This document shows positions 43,377 through 55,100 of a DNA stretch of 64,000 bases, in pieces. The position numbers were made by a program, and so were the translations under genes. Source of the DNA: Edaphochlamys debaryana. Lineage: Eukaryota > Chlorophyta > Chlorophyceae > Chlamydomonadales. Where the stretch lies: contig JAEHOE010000065.1 of NCBI GenBank assembly GCA_016858145.1, forward strand, positions 558,001 through 622,000. Direction: 5' to 3'. Numbering within the stretch: the first letter of the stretch is position 1; each line of letters starts with the position of its first letter. The notes under the pieces are model-generated. The model had not been told where the DNA came from and made no database searches. It worked only from the letters and a program-made list of their open reading frames with translations.

Positions 43377-46300
43377 ATGCTCGGCGCGCGGCTCCTCAGC
43401 GGCCACGAGCCCCCGCTACTGCCGCGTTACAGAATCTTGGACACAAGCGCATCAGATGCCGCACGAGCGGTTTTAGCGACAACGCTCGAGCGCCCGGCCC
43501 TGGCGCGGCGTGACGTGCTCGCTGACCTCCCTGCGCAACGCTACCGCCGCAGGAGGCACGTCCGACGTCAGCCGCTCAGCCTCACCCTCATCCCCCCACC
43601 TGCTAGCTCCGCGGAGCTCCCCTCGGCCTTTCCGGCAGGAATGTGGTGGTTCGACCGCCGGGGTCGCGGCGAGGGCGGGGCGTGCTGCGAGGACGCTCCT
43701 CGCCGGGGGGAGGCCCCTCCTACCCACCACACTGCACACGACCACAGCAACAACAACAAAAGCACCAGCGACAGCAGCAGCAGCAGCAGCAAACATATTC
43801 GTGACAAATCGGGGCAGAAGACGACAACTGGCCACGGTGAGCGGCACGGGCACGGCAGCGGGCACGGGCGTACCGAGGGCTACCCCGAGGACTGCCTGAC
43901 TGTACGGCATGATGACGTCAACCATTACTACAACCTGCAGTACGTCGCACGGGTGAGCAACTACGGGGCTGCCTGCGTGCGGACTGGGGGCGTAGAAGGT
44001 GGTCCACACCGTCCAGGGCGGGCTGGTTGCTCTTGGTCCGGACTCACCTGCAAAGCTTGTGTCTCCACTCCCCAGGGGGGGCTCGGATGCTGCTGCTCGC
44101 TCCTACGCCGCCCGACCGCCGCCCTCCTTGATCCCTGGCCCCTATCCTTTCCCCCCCCTCCCAGCTGGACCACCCCCCCGAGGCCGTGTACCGCCTCCTG
44201 ACGCACCCCACCGACGGATACGCCTTCTTTCGTGGAATCAAGGCAAGGCCTGGGTGGGGGGGCAAGGGGGGGGGGCAAGAGGGGGAGGCACGGGCGCCGT
44301 ACGGACAGCTGTGTCCTACAATGACGACTTTTCGGCTGAGCTGCTGTGCGGCGCACTCCGGGCTCTGCTGCGTTACACGTTCCGGACAAGGCGGGCCGGG
44401 GAGGGGGGGCGAGGTTGCAATGCAGATGCGTTCTGCCAAGGCGGCGAAGCCTTGCGATGTTCTTTTTTGACTTCCTCTCTCCTCCCCCGGCTCCCTCCAA
44501 ACCCTTTCCCCCCCACCCCAGCCCCTGTACCGGGCGATGCGGGAGGACCTTGACCTGCCTCAGCCCCTCAGCTCGGTGATACTGTTACAGCATCCCTCTT
44601 AGCTCCCCCCTCACACCCCTCCACCCTCATACCCCTCCTCCCCCCCCCAGCCCCTGTACCGGGAGGTGCTGGAGGACGACGGCCACGGGCGGCGCGTGGT
44701 GGCGGTTGGGCTGCGGGCGGCGGTGCGGGTGCTGTTCCTCACCTTCCACGCGGTGGGGGGGGGGGGAAGGGGGCGGGGTAAAGTGAGGGAGGGCGGGGCG
44801 GAGGCGCAAAACCTGGGAGGAAAGGAGGCGAAGGCGGGAACTGCTAGAGGACATTTCCCACCGGCAACCGCACACGCGTGGGGGGGTCTCGCTGCCCGCT
44901 GCACCGCGCGCTGGTCCGCAGGGCCCCGCTCTTGCCCCGCCCCCACCCACCCCACCCACCCAACCCACCCACCCACCCAACCCCGTGCAGGAGGTGCATA
45001 GCCACGTGGAAGAGGACGACGAGGCCCTCACGGTGGGGGGCAGTGGGGCAAGGGGATGTGGAGCGTGGAACAAGGGAGATAGCTGGTAGCGCCGGGACTG
45101 GGGTGCCATCAGCGCCGGGACTGGGGTGCCATCACGGGGCACCACATCCCTCGTACCCTATCGCCGGAAAGGCTAATAGACATGGGCTCAAGCCGGTAGT
45201 AGATGTGGGCTGCTCCGAGCCCTGCTCCTGCGTCCTGCCCAACTTGCGCTTCACTAATCACTACCGACGCCCTTGACCCCCGCCACCCCCAGATCCGGTC
45301 TCACCTGGTCCGGTCGGGGACCATGAAGCGGGTGGGCGGGGGGGGGGGGATGAAGACTTGGGGTGGGAAGGGCGTCGGGGGCGACGGCTGCAATGAGGAC
45401 AGGGGCGTGCCCTCACTCCCCATTTCCTCTTACCGATCCTCACCTCCCCCTCGCTCTTCCCCTCACCCTCCCCTCCCAACCCCCCAAGTTCTCTACCGCT
45501 TGGTCCATCCGACCCATCTACCCACCGCCAGACGGCCCCACAGTCCCCTCCGCCGCCACGGCCCCATCCGCACCGTCGCCTCAGCCCCCGCACTCGGCCC
45601 CAAGCCCTTCCGCGGTCTCCGGCTCCCCGCCCACACCCACCCCTGCCCTCCTGCCAGCCCCTCCGCTGGAGGCGCTGGCGGCGCGGATGGCGGGGGCCTG
45701 GGGGGGCCTGGCGGCACTGCTGCAGCCGGGTGGGTGCACGGAGGGGGGCGGGGCGACGGCGGTGGTGGTGGTGGAAGCAACCGCTACCGAGGGGGGCCGG
45801 CGCCTGTGGAATGCGACAGGGACGGCTCAAGCCAGGTTGCGGGGACTGAGGGCGGGGCGCTTGATACCTGTCCACATACCCCGGACCCCCTGCCCACCCG
45901 TCCCCCCCAGGGAGCGGCCCGCTTGCGGCGTTCAGCTCCGCCCCTCCAGCCTCCGCCTCCGCCGCATCGCCCTCCGCCGCCTCCCTCTTCTCGCTCCCCT
46001 TCTCCCTCCCGTTCGTCTCTGCCCCCTCCGCCCCCTCTTCTGCCCCCGCCGCCCCCTCCGCCCCCGCCTGCATGGCCACGTACGAGGAGGCCGTACTGCC
46101 ACGGGGCCACGTGCCCCGGGTGGCACGCGGCGCCGTACGGAACATGTGGTGAGCGGGGCATCGTGAAGAGGGGTGGCAGGGGCAAGGCGCGGGGGCCGCG
46201 GCTGGCAGCAAGGCTCACGTGTCAAGGGGCGGCCGAGGGAACATAGGTGTTTGGGGAGGGGCGCCCGGGGTGTAGGGGCAGGGGCCAAGGGGGGGAAGCA

Positions 46301-47312
46301 CGGCAGCAGGCCGCAGGGGTCCAGGTGCGGCGGCGGCACCAAGCGGTGGCATGGGGTTGAACCTGGTGACAGGAGAGCGACACAGGGTGAGGACCCTAGT
46401 GGCGCCTTGCAGCCAAGCCTGCCCCCCGGTCCACAACCCACCCCTCACACGCGTCCCCCACCCTTCCCTCCCCCACTCCGCCCCTCCCCACCTCAACCCC
46501 AGCTCCAGCCAGGCCCGGCGTGTGATGGAGGACGTCCGCCGCGAGCTAGACCGCCGGGCGGCAGCGGCGGCGCGGGGGGAGCCGGAGGAGCTGGCGGCGG
46601 CGGGGGGGCAGCAGCAGCAGCAGGGGCGGAGGGGGCAGCAGGGCAAGGGGCGGCGGCAGGGAGGCGCGGAGGGGGACGGAGAGGGGGCCAAGGGCCGGGG
46701 GAGGTGTCGCCGCGGGGGCGAGGAAGGTGAGGCGAAGCGTGGGCGAGGGCGGCAGCACCTGGCACTAAAGGCGAGGGCCTCATCATGACTTGGCATGCAT
46801 TGACCAGCGGAATCCCTGTGCCCTGGCCCTGGGCTTGCCCACTCGGCCCTCAGCCCTCAGCCCCGACGCCCCCCACCCACCCACCCACCCACCCCGCAGA
46901 GCCCCTGGAGGGTGTTGCTGAACGCATCGTCGCCTCCGCCCTGCTGCCCGCCCCTACCCCCGCCCTCGCCCCCGCCCCGACGCCGCCGCCGCGCATGGCG
47001 CTCGCCTGCATCTCCTCCTCAGCCTCCTCAGCCTCCTCCTCCTCCTCGATCCGCGCTCCCGCCGCCTCCTCCTTCTCAAGCGCCTCCACCGCCTCCTCCC
47101 TCCCCTGCACCTCCAGCCACCCCACCTGGCTGCCGAGGCCACTAGGCCGGGCCGGGCCCAGGGCTGGGGTGGCCCAGGGCTGGGCGCTGCCGTGGGGTGC
47201 CTGCGGGGGGGGCTGGGCCCAGCAGGGGGAGGCTCGCTGCAGGGGCGGGGTGTGGGCAGCGGGGGCAGGGGCGAGCGCCAGGGCAGGGGCGGATGCGGCG
47301 GAATGCGCCTAG
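43377..47312 (+). CDS. START/SRPBCC (polyketide cyclase/COQ10-like) domain protein
   Basis: The domain is spread over exons 44165-44242 (LDHPPEAVYRLLTHPTDGYA...), 44651-44752 (PLYREVLEDDGHGRRVVAVG...), 44991-45032, 45293-45331 (IRSHLVRSGTMKR), 45489-45729 (FSTAWSIRPI...), 45911-46148 (...EEAVLPRGHVPRVARGAV), 46503-46726 and 46900-47312 (stop TAG). From 44165 on they total 459 codons in phase. The order of motifs matches START-like SRPBCC proteins that bind lipids or other hydrophobic ligands. The first exon ends at 43952 in the frame ...HHYYNLQYVAR-like (DDVNHYYNLQYVAR); its start is uncertain and 43377 is the ATG favoured by the TATA-like box. The N-terminal region is Ser/His-rich and could be an organelle-targeting extension. 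The intron after 44242 uses a GC donor. The C-terminal 130 residues are Ser/Ala/Gly-rich. Ligand and location are not visible. Confidence 0.65.
44522..44555 (+). repeat. Diverged intronic copy of a START-gene exon start
   Basis: CCCCTGTACCGGGCGATGCG after an AG acceptor resembles the real exon start at 44651 (CCCCTGTACCGGGAGGTGCT) and continues with similar GGAGGAC sequence. Only the downstream copy continues the domain. Confidence 0.75.
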
Positions 47313-49102
47313 GTGGACGGCTAGTACGTATGCGGTTGTGGGGGTTTTAGATCATCAGAACCCAACCTATTGAACGGTCCGTTCCAGCACCAAAGGTGTG
47401 GGATGGATGCATGCCGGATCTGCCTTCCCCCAATCCCTCGCCAAGTTGGGGTGGTCGTGGGCTGCGGGCTGCGGGCAGCATTGAGGCGGTCATGCGGTCG
47501 ACTGGGTCGCGTATACATGCCATTGTTGAATTGATAATAACAAAGTTGCGCTGCACGTTAGCGTGTGTGACTACTGACCATCTAAAGTCAAGCAAGGTGG
47601 GGAGATGGCAGCGGCAAGTGGATGCCGCCCCTGTTGAGGTTGCTCAGTCGGTTGTGGCAGGCAGGCAAGCGTCGGCGTCAAAATGGTCTTAGTCTACACG
47701 CGTGTCAATTACGTCTTTCCTGTGACTCCTGTCCGGACTGTGCCACCGGCCTGGAGCCGTTCCCAGAGCCGCCCCTCCAAAGGCTCATGTCGCCTGTCCG
47801 ATAGGGCCCGGTTCAGTCCGGTCCGGACTCGGGTGGCCTGCCGTGCACCCGTACCCCATTGCGGCTGGACTCCTGCGGTACTGCCCGGCCCCGACGGCGG
47901 GCTGTCAGCAATGCCATGCCACGGCTGGCACGCCTGCCGGTACGCGGCCAAATCTGGGTGTTGTGGGCCTCCACCTGGCACGCCACCACCTGTGCAAGCC
48001 TCGCCGCGCAGAGGCGCACGGGACGGCTAATCAGCAGGGACATCCCATGGGCCTTGACCTGGGGGACTGCCGGGCTGGGGTCCGCAGTGGGCGCCGGGTT
48101 GATACCGGACGGTCCCAACATAGGCTATTATAGACAACGGGGCGTAGTGCCGCGGTGACTGGCGTCGCATAATGTTGGCCGACGCAAAACTGCCTGTGCC
48201 TGTGAACGGGGTACCCTCCCAACATAGGCTTCCAGGGCCGCCAACTCTGCCCCCAACCCCCTTACTGATGCCGGGAGCCTGGGACTGGGTTGGCAGGCCC
48301 CGCGTGGGGCGGCCTGACATCCTACGTGCGTGACGGTCAGCAGGGGCAACCCTTGCTTGCACTGCACCCGTGTTTTGGACCCTGGGGCCTCAAGGGGGGT
48401 GGACGTGACTGCTGGGTGGGTGCCGGGCCGTACCGCAGCGTACCGCGGCAGGACAGGGACGGATGTGTGGCGGGGCGAGGGCCGGGCCGTTCGCAGCCCG
48501 GCGACGCAGTCAGGTACAGCTCAAAGCAAGAACGCCTCCACGATACAGCCGGCTAGCTAGACCGGACGAATTCCGTCTCGCAGGTGCACCGCGCCAGGAT
48601 GTCGGGATGTCCCGAAACGGCCTTGGTCCACGGCCCCGCCGCAACGCGCCGCAACGAGACGGCACCCTACCAGTTCCGAAGGCTGACCGTATGCGTGGTT
48701 GGAGCTGTCATTCCAAGCGCTCTGGCTCTTGGCGGAGAAGGCCCAACGCCGGCGTCCCGACACACCCTTACCCCGCCGTCTCGTAAGGCTCACGGCACTC
48801 TTCTCCGCGGCACCCCGGCATCGCGTGTCCACGGAACAGGCACGGTGCCTGCCTACACAGCCCTCGTGCTGGCGGTCACACGCGCAGGGTAGTTACCATG
48901 AGACACGCTCTGTCGCGCCATGTGCCCGGCTGGCGCTCGTCCAACAAATCGGGGATGGGCATTCCGTGGCTCATTGACGGTTTGCTCTTTGTTGGGCAAA
49001 TTAGTGTATTGAGTATGCTGCTATAGACCGAGCACCGCAACACCGCGGATACCAGGACCCTGCCACCCTACCCCGAGGGACCAGAAGGCTCTGCGGGCGG
49101 CG
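47313..49102. other. Intergenic region upstream of STT7
   Basis: About 1.8 kb with no supported gene. A short duplicated phrase, CCCAACATAGGCT, occurs near 48114 and 48218, the first beside a TATTATAG patch (48127-48134). Any 5' untranslated exon of STT7 would lie here but cannot be placed. Confidence 0.4.
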
Positions 49103-52100
49103 ATGTTGTCCCAACGCCCAGGCCCGTGCCGCATTGAGCGGTCGGCTGGGGCTTCAACCTCTCAAAGCACGACGCTGTGTCCACAGCGACCATGCCAGCG
49201 GCGACGCGGCGTGCAGCCGCGCGCAATCCCGGAGCTTGCCGACGCGCTCAGCCAGCTCCTGCCCCACCTGCCGCTCGCGGACGTGCAGCTAGCTGCGCCG
49301 TGCCAGATGATGAAGTGCGGGGACATCGTGTACCGAAGGTAACTTGGGATGCCGTCGATAGGGGTTGTTGAGTCGCTCGCGGCAAACACGCCCCTCTGCG
49401 CCTGCAGCACGCTGGACCCGGAGCTCTACAAGATCGGTGGCTTCGACGAGCGAACTCTGGCGCTCATAGCGCCGTTCCTGGCGTATCTGTTCGTGTCGCC
49501 CGGTGAGGAAGGGAGAAGAAGCATGGCACGTCAGCCTCCTGCACCCGAGCCTCCTACGCGCCGCGCCCGATCTCTGTGCGCTGTTGAGCAACATGGTGTG
49601 CTGCTGATCTCACTGCTCTTGGGCGACGCAGGTGTGCTGCCCGGCGCCATTGACTACTATTTCAAAGCGCCGCTCTCGCGCAAGGCGGCCAAGGCCTATG
49701 ACAAGGTGTGGCTTGGGTGCAGCGCATGCGACCATGGCGGTCCCGGGCGTACGCGTGCAGGGCACTCGGGCTTGCACGCCCATGCGCAGCGCCTTGCCAG
49801 CACGCACGGTCGCAGCCGTGCGGGCAGTCGCGCTACGTTACTGTGATGTGGGTGCCTCGAGGCCTCTCGCCTCAGATGCTGCTGCCAGGCAGCGTGTGGG
49901 AGCGCCAACCGCCCTCAACACCGCCCGCAGCCCCGACCCCACCCCTCGTGCTCGCGGCCCCAGCGCTCCCTGCAACGCATCAATCCCCGGCTGTGTGCCT
50001 CAACCGGACCATAGCCTACGCCCGGCGGCCTGCGGTGCTAAGCAGAGCTCGTCGGCCCATGGCCTGGCCGGGCAACCCTAGGACGCCCGACACACCCCAC
50101 CCCACACCCCACCCACCTCACCCCACACCCCACCCATCCCCGCACTTCACCTGTCCCCTTCCCTGCTCATCTCACGCGTGTGGGGTACGCACCACCGCTG
50201 GGCGCCCATGGGGTGCACCGCTGGGCGCCCATGCTGCAGCAGGTCCCATGGCACCCCTCGGCAGCCGTGCACCCGGTCCGCGCCCCCGAGTCGGCCTTGC
50301 TCCGCCGCAGCACCCCTCGGCAGCTGCACACGTGCTCCACCCCCGCAACCCTGCCCCAACCCCCTGGGATCAGCCCCCGCCACCTCCCGCCTTGCCCTGC
50401 CCTCTCTCACCCCGCCGCTCGGCAGCCTCGCACGCGCTCCGCGCCCTCCACTCCGCCGCTGCCGCGCGCCCCGCCCCGCCCCTGGCGCCCTGTACTCCAC
50501 CCTCCGCCGCCTCCCGGCCCGCCCCAGCGCCCACCTCACTCCTCCTCCGCCCCTCTCACACACCCCCCTTCCACCCTCATCCCCACAACCCCCCCCCCCC
50601 ACCCCCAGAATGACATCATCCTGGGCCGGCGCCTGGGCACGGGCGGCTTCGGCACCGTGTTCAAGGGCGAGCTCAAGGAGGAGGACGGGAGCCGGACGCC
50701 CATCATCATCAAGAAGGTGGGGGGGCAAGGGGGGTGGGGGTGGAGGGGGGAGGGGCATGCGGCTGTCATCAAGAAGGTGGGGTGGGGGGGGAAGAGAGGG
50801 AGGCTGAGGGAGGGGGGTTGGGTGGGGAGATGGAGGAGGACGGGGAGGGTGATGGAAGCAGACTGATGCCCATCATCATCAAGGAGGTGGGGGGGCATGT
50901 GGGGGGAGGATGGGGGTGATTTTCGGAGCATTGGAGAGCAAAGGAAGATGGGGGGGAGGATGGGGGCAGGGGATGCGTTGGGGAGGAGTTGGGCGCCAAT
51001 TGTGCTGAGAGGGAAGGGGAGCGCAAGGAGACGGGAGGTGGGGTCTGGCGGGGGGCAGAGGAGGAGGCTGAGGCAGCGAGTGTCGAGGGAGGAAGTGGAC
51101 CCTCGTTGGTGGGGGCGAATGCGCGGGGGGCTCAGGAGGTTCCGAGAGTACCCGAGGCGGCTGTCGGCACCAGCGGCATGCCGGGAGCCGGTCCGGGCTG
51201 CTCGGTCGTGCCAAGGGGCGGGCTCTGCGCAGGCGCAGGCGCCGAGGCAGGAGCAGGCGGGGCGCAGCGGCAGAGGGTTGATGGGGAGAGGGGCCGCAGC
51301 CCGGGAGCGCATGGGTGCTGCTCGAGGAGCTCGGTGGCGGCTTGGGTGCGGCCGGTGCTCGGGCAGCGCAGCTCCCCAGGGTAGATGCTGGGGCGGGGGC
51401 GGAGGGGGAGGGGCAGGGGCGGTCGGCGGCCCCGGGGGCGGTGGGGCGCATGCGCCCGGCTCGTTCCACAGCACCCGCGCTCGGAGCGCTCTGCTTCCCA
51501 GGGCAGGGGCAGGGGCAGGGGTGGAGCCAGGAGCAGGGCGGCACGCGGCGCAGGGACAGGGGCAGGGGCAGGGACAGGGGCGCAAACGGGGGAAGAGGCA
51601 AAACGGGCCAGGGCGCGGGGCGGCCGTGCGAGGGCGGGCGGGGCACGCAACGGTTATGGGCAGCGGGGTGACGGTGCGGATCGATGGCATGCGGAGATGG
51701 AGGGGAGGAGAGAAGGGCTGGCGGCCCAGTTACACCGGGGTTTCACTGGGGGCGTGAATCGGTCTGGGAAACGTAGTGCCTTGTCGTGTTGTGTCGTGGC
51801 CCCAACCCCGAAATTGTGCCCTGCTGACACCTCCACCCCCCAAATAACCCCCCCCCCCCAGGCCAAGGAGTTTGGCGAGGCGGAGGTGTGGATGAACGAG
51901 CGCATGATGCGTGTGGGCGGGGGCCACGTGGCCACCTTCATCACCGCCTTCGACGAGTCCCTGGACGTGCCGGTGCCGGTGAGGCGGGGAGGGGGGAGGG
52001 GGGGGTGGGGATTGAGGCAGAAGGGGAGGGAGGGGGGAGGAGAGGGGGGGGAGGAAGGGGAAGACAAATGGCGGGGGAAGTGGGTTAAGGCTGGAAATGG

Positions 52101-55100
52101 CTCTCAACCAGGCGGGACAGGGCCGATGCGGCGTCGGCCGTGCCAGGACAGCTGGGCGGGGGGGCAGGGGTGGAGGGGTGAGGGAGGGTGCCGCGACGTG
52201 TGCGGGGGGACGCGGCGGGCTGCCAGGCACAGGTGCCGAGGGGCGGGAAGGCGAATCAGCGCAGGCGGCATGTTGGGTCTTGGGAGGTTGCTCACCTTTC
52301 CGGGAACGGGTCTGCCGGAGGTGGCGCTAACGGAAGCGGCGAGCGGGCTCGCTTGGAGCCCCCGAGGGCGGTCGTGGGAGGGGCGGGGGCGCTCACTGAG
52401 CGAGAGCCTCAGGGCCCTTCGCCCGAGCGGACAGAAAAGGCCCAGGAATGGGGATGGGGGTGGTGCACGCTGGGGTTCGTGGCACCGGTCAGCATTCCCC
52501 CTCGGGATGGGGCCCCGCGGTGGGAGTGGCGGCAGCGCCGGGCGAGGCCCCCGCCCCAGCAGCAGCCCAGAGCACGAGACAGAGCCGAGGCGGACGCACG
52601 CGCATTCGCGGTCTCCCCCCCCCCAAGCGTCTGTGACGCTCCTCCCAAGCGCCCCTGTCCCAGCCCTACCGCCCCGAAACCCACCACCTCCCCTCCCCTT
52701 CACCTCTTCCGGAAATCACCCTCCTCCCCTCCCCTTCCCCGCCCCCAGGGTGTGGAGAAGAAGAACCCCAAGGCGCCCGTGCAGCCGCAGGGCTACGGCC
52801 CCTCGGCCGCCGCTGGGGCCATCTGGCTGGTGTGGCGGTACGAGGGGGACAACACGCTTGCCAGCCTGATGGAGGTGGGGGGGGGGCGAGGGGGATTTTG
52901 TACAAAATGGAGAGCGGAAGGAAAGAAGGAGCGGCAGCCAGCGAGCCCCGTGCGCACCGATGTCCAGAGACGGGAGGAGGGGAAAGGTGTGCGTGTGTGT
53001 GTTTTGTGGCGCATGAGGAGAAGCGGAGGGAGGGAGCCAAGGGAGGTGAAACGTGAAGTGGAGGGAGGGGAGGGCTGAAGCGGGGGTGGCGCGGGGGTTT
53101 ACGGGCGGGTTACGCCACGTCTCCCCATCCCCCCCACCCTCATGCCCCGCACCACCCCCATCATCACCCCACCTGCTGTGGGGTACAGCACGACCTTTCG
53201 GGAGTTTTGGGACGCGTGGGGGGTGGGCAGTATCAGTATCTAAACACACGCCCAGCCCCCTCCCCTCCCCACCCATCCCCAAACCGCCGCCAAACCTTCT
53301 CTTTGACTACAGCTCGCGCAATTCGTCAAACGATCACCCGCCCATCCCCCCGCAGAAGCGCGACTTCCCCTACAACCTGGAGCCACTGCTGTTCGGCCGC
53401 GAGCTGCGCGCGCCCAAGGGCCCGGTGCGGGAGATGCAGTCGATCAAGGAGGCGCTGCGGCAGCTGCTGGCGGCCCTGGACGCGTGCCACAAAGTCGGTG
53501 AGTGGGGAGAAAGGGGGAGGGGGCGGGAGGAGCGGGAGGGAGGAGGGGGGGAGGAGGGATGGAGGAGGGGGGGGTAGGGGGAGGGAGGGGAGGAGGGGAG
53601 GGGGGGAGGGGGTTGGTGGAGGAGGAGGGAGGGGAGGAGGAGGGAGGGGGAGGGAGGGGAGGGAGGGTGAGGAGGGGGGAGTAGGACAAGTGGGAGGGCG
53701 GCCGATACGGGGAAGGTGCAGGACGAGGGGCGTGACGAGGGGAGGGAGGAGGAGGCGTTGGGGGGCGGCCAGGGGGTCGGGGGCCGTCAGGGGGTGGCAA
53801 GCGGGGCTGGGGGTTGCTACGCAAACGCCGAAGTCAGCACAGAGGGGGAGATGGTGGTGGTTGACGCTGCCCCTCCCCTTCCCCCCACCAGGCATCGTTC
53901 ACCGTGACGTGAAGCCCGCCAACGCCATCATCAGCGAGGGGGACCAGAAGCTCAAGGTGTGTGTGTGGGGGAAAGGGGGTCACTGGAACGTGAGATGCCT
54001 TGGGAGGCTGGACAAGAAGTGCTGTCACTGGGCATGGGGTGGGCAGGAAGGAGAGGAAGATTCGACATTTGCCCGTCCTCTGCAAGGCCGTGCGAGCCCG
54101 CTCCGCTCACCCTCTTCAGCCATCCTCCCCCCCCTCCTTCCACCCTCCCTTACCCCCCCCCCCCCCAGCTCATTGACCTGGGCGCCGCCGCCGACCTGCG
54201 CATCGGCATCAACTACGTGCCCAACGAGTACCTGCTGGACCCGCGGTACGCGCCGCCGCAGCAGTACGTCATGAGCACGCAGGTACGGCAGCGGTACGGC
54301 AGCCGTACGTGCACGGGCGCGGTAGCGCGGTCACGCCCAGGACATGGGCCTCCACGCCCGGGGGTGCCAACCAGTCGGGCTTTGCGGCTCCGGCGGCGAA
54401 AAGGAAGAACGGCTTCCCACGCGCCCACACATCTCAACCCCTGTTTGCTTACCTCGTCGCATCCGGCTGGTGGGCCAGACCCGGCTAGCTGCACGTTGCA
54501 TTGACCTCTCAACCCCTCTCACCCGCTCCCCCCCCCTCCACACACACCCCAGACCCCCCGGCCCCCCCCCAAGCCCGTGGCCGCCTTCCTGTCCCCCGTG
54601 CTGTGGGGCATGGAGAAGCCCGACCGCTTCGACATCTACTCGGCGGGGGTCACCCTGCTGCAGGGGGGGGGGGGGGGGTGGGAGGGGGGGGCTGAGGGGG
54701 TTGGGGGGGGGGGCGCTAGGGGCTGGGGTGTTGAGGGGAGGGAGGACAGGGATGGCCGGGGGGCGCTGAGGGTCACCCTACTGCAGGTGGGGTGGGGTGG
54801 GGGGAGGGGGGGGCTGAGGGACACCCTGCTGGATGGGGGGAGAGGGGCTGGGCGGGAAGCTGGGGCCGGCGCTGGCTGAGGCGGGCATCCAGGAACGGCA
54901 GATTGCGAAGCCTGAAACCCGCTCCCCGCTCCCCCCCCTCCCAGATGACGTTCCCCCACCTGCGTAACGACAACAACCTCATCGCCTTCAACAAGCGCCT
55001 GCAGGTGGGGAGGGGGTTTGGAGCACCCGTGTGTGTGGGGGAGAGAGGGTGGTGGGAGGACGCGTCGACGGCGGACGTGCCGCGCAATGTGCAAGGGGCT

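Noticed and set aside
45096..45136. Exon-edge echo in the START gene (AGCGCCGGGACTGGGGTGCCATC twice)
   Set aside because: A plain 23-26 bp tandem duplication within an intron; it does not match either flanking exon edge.
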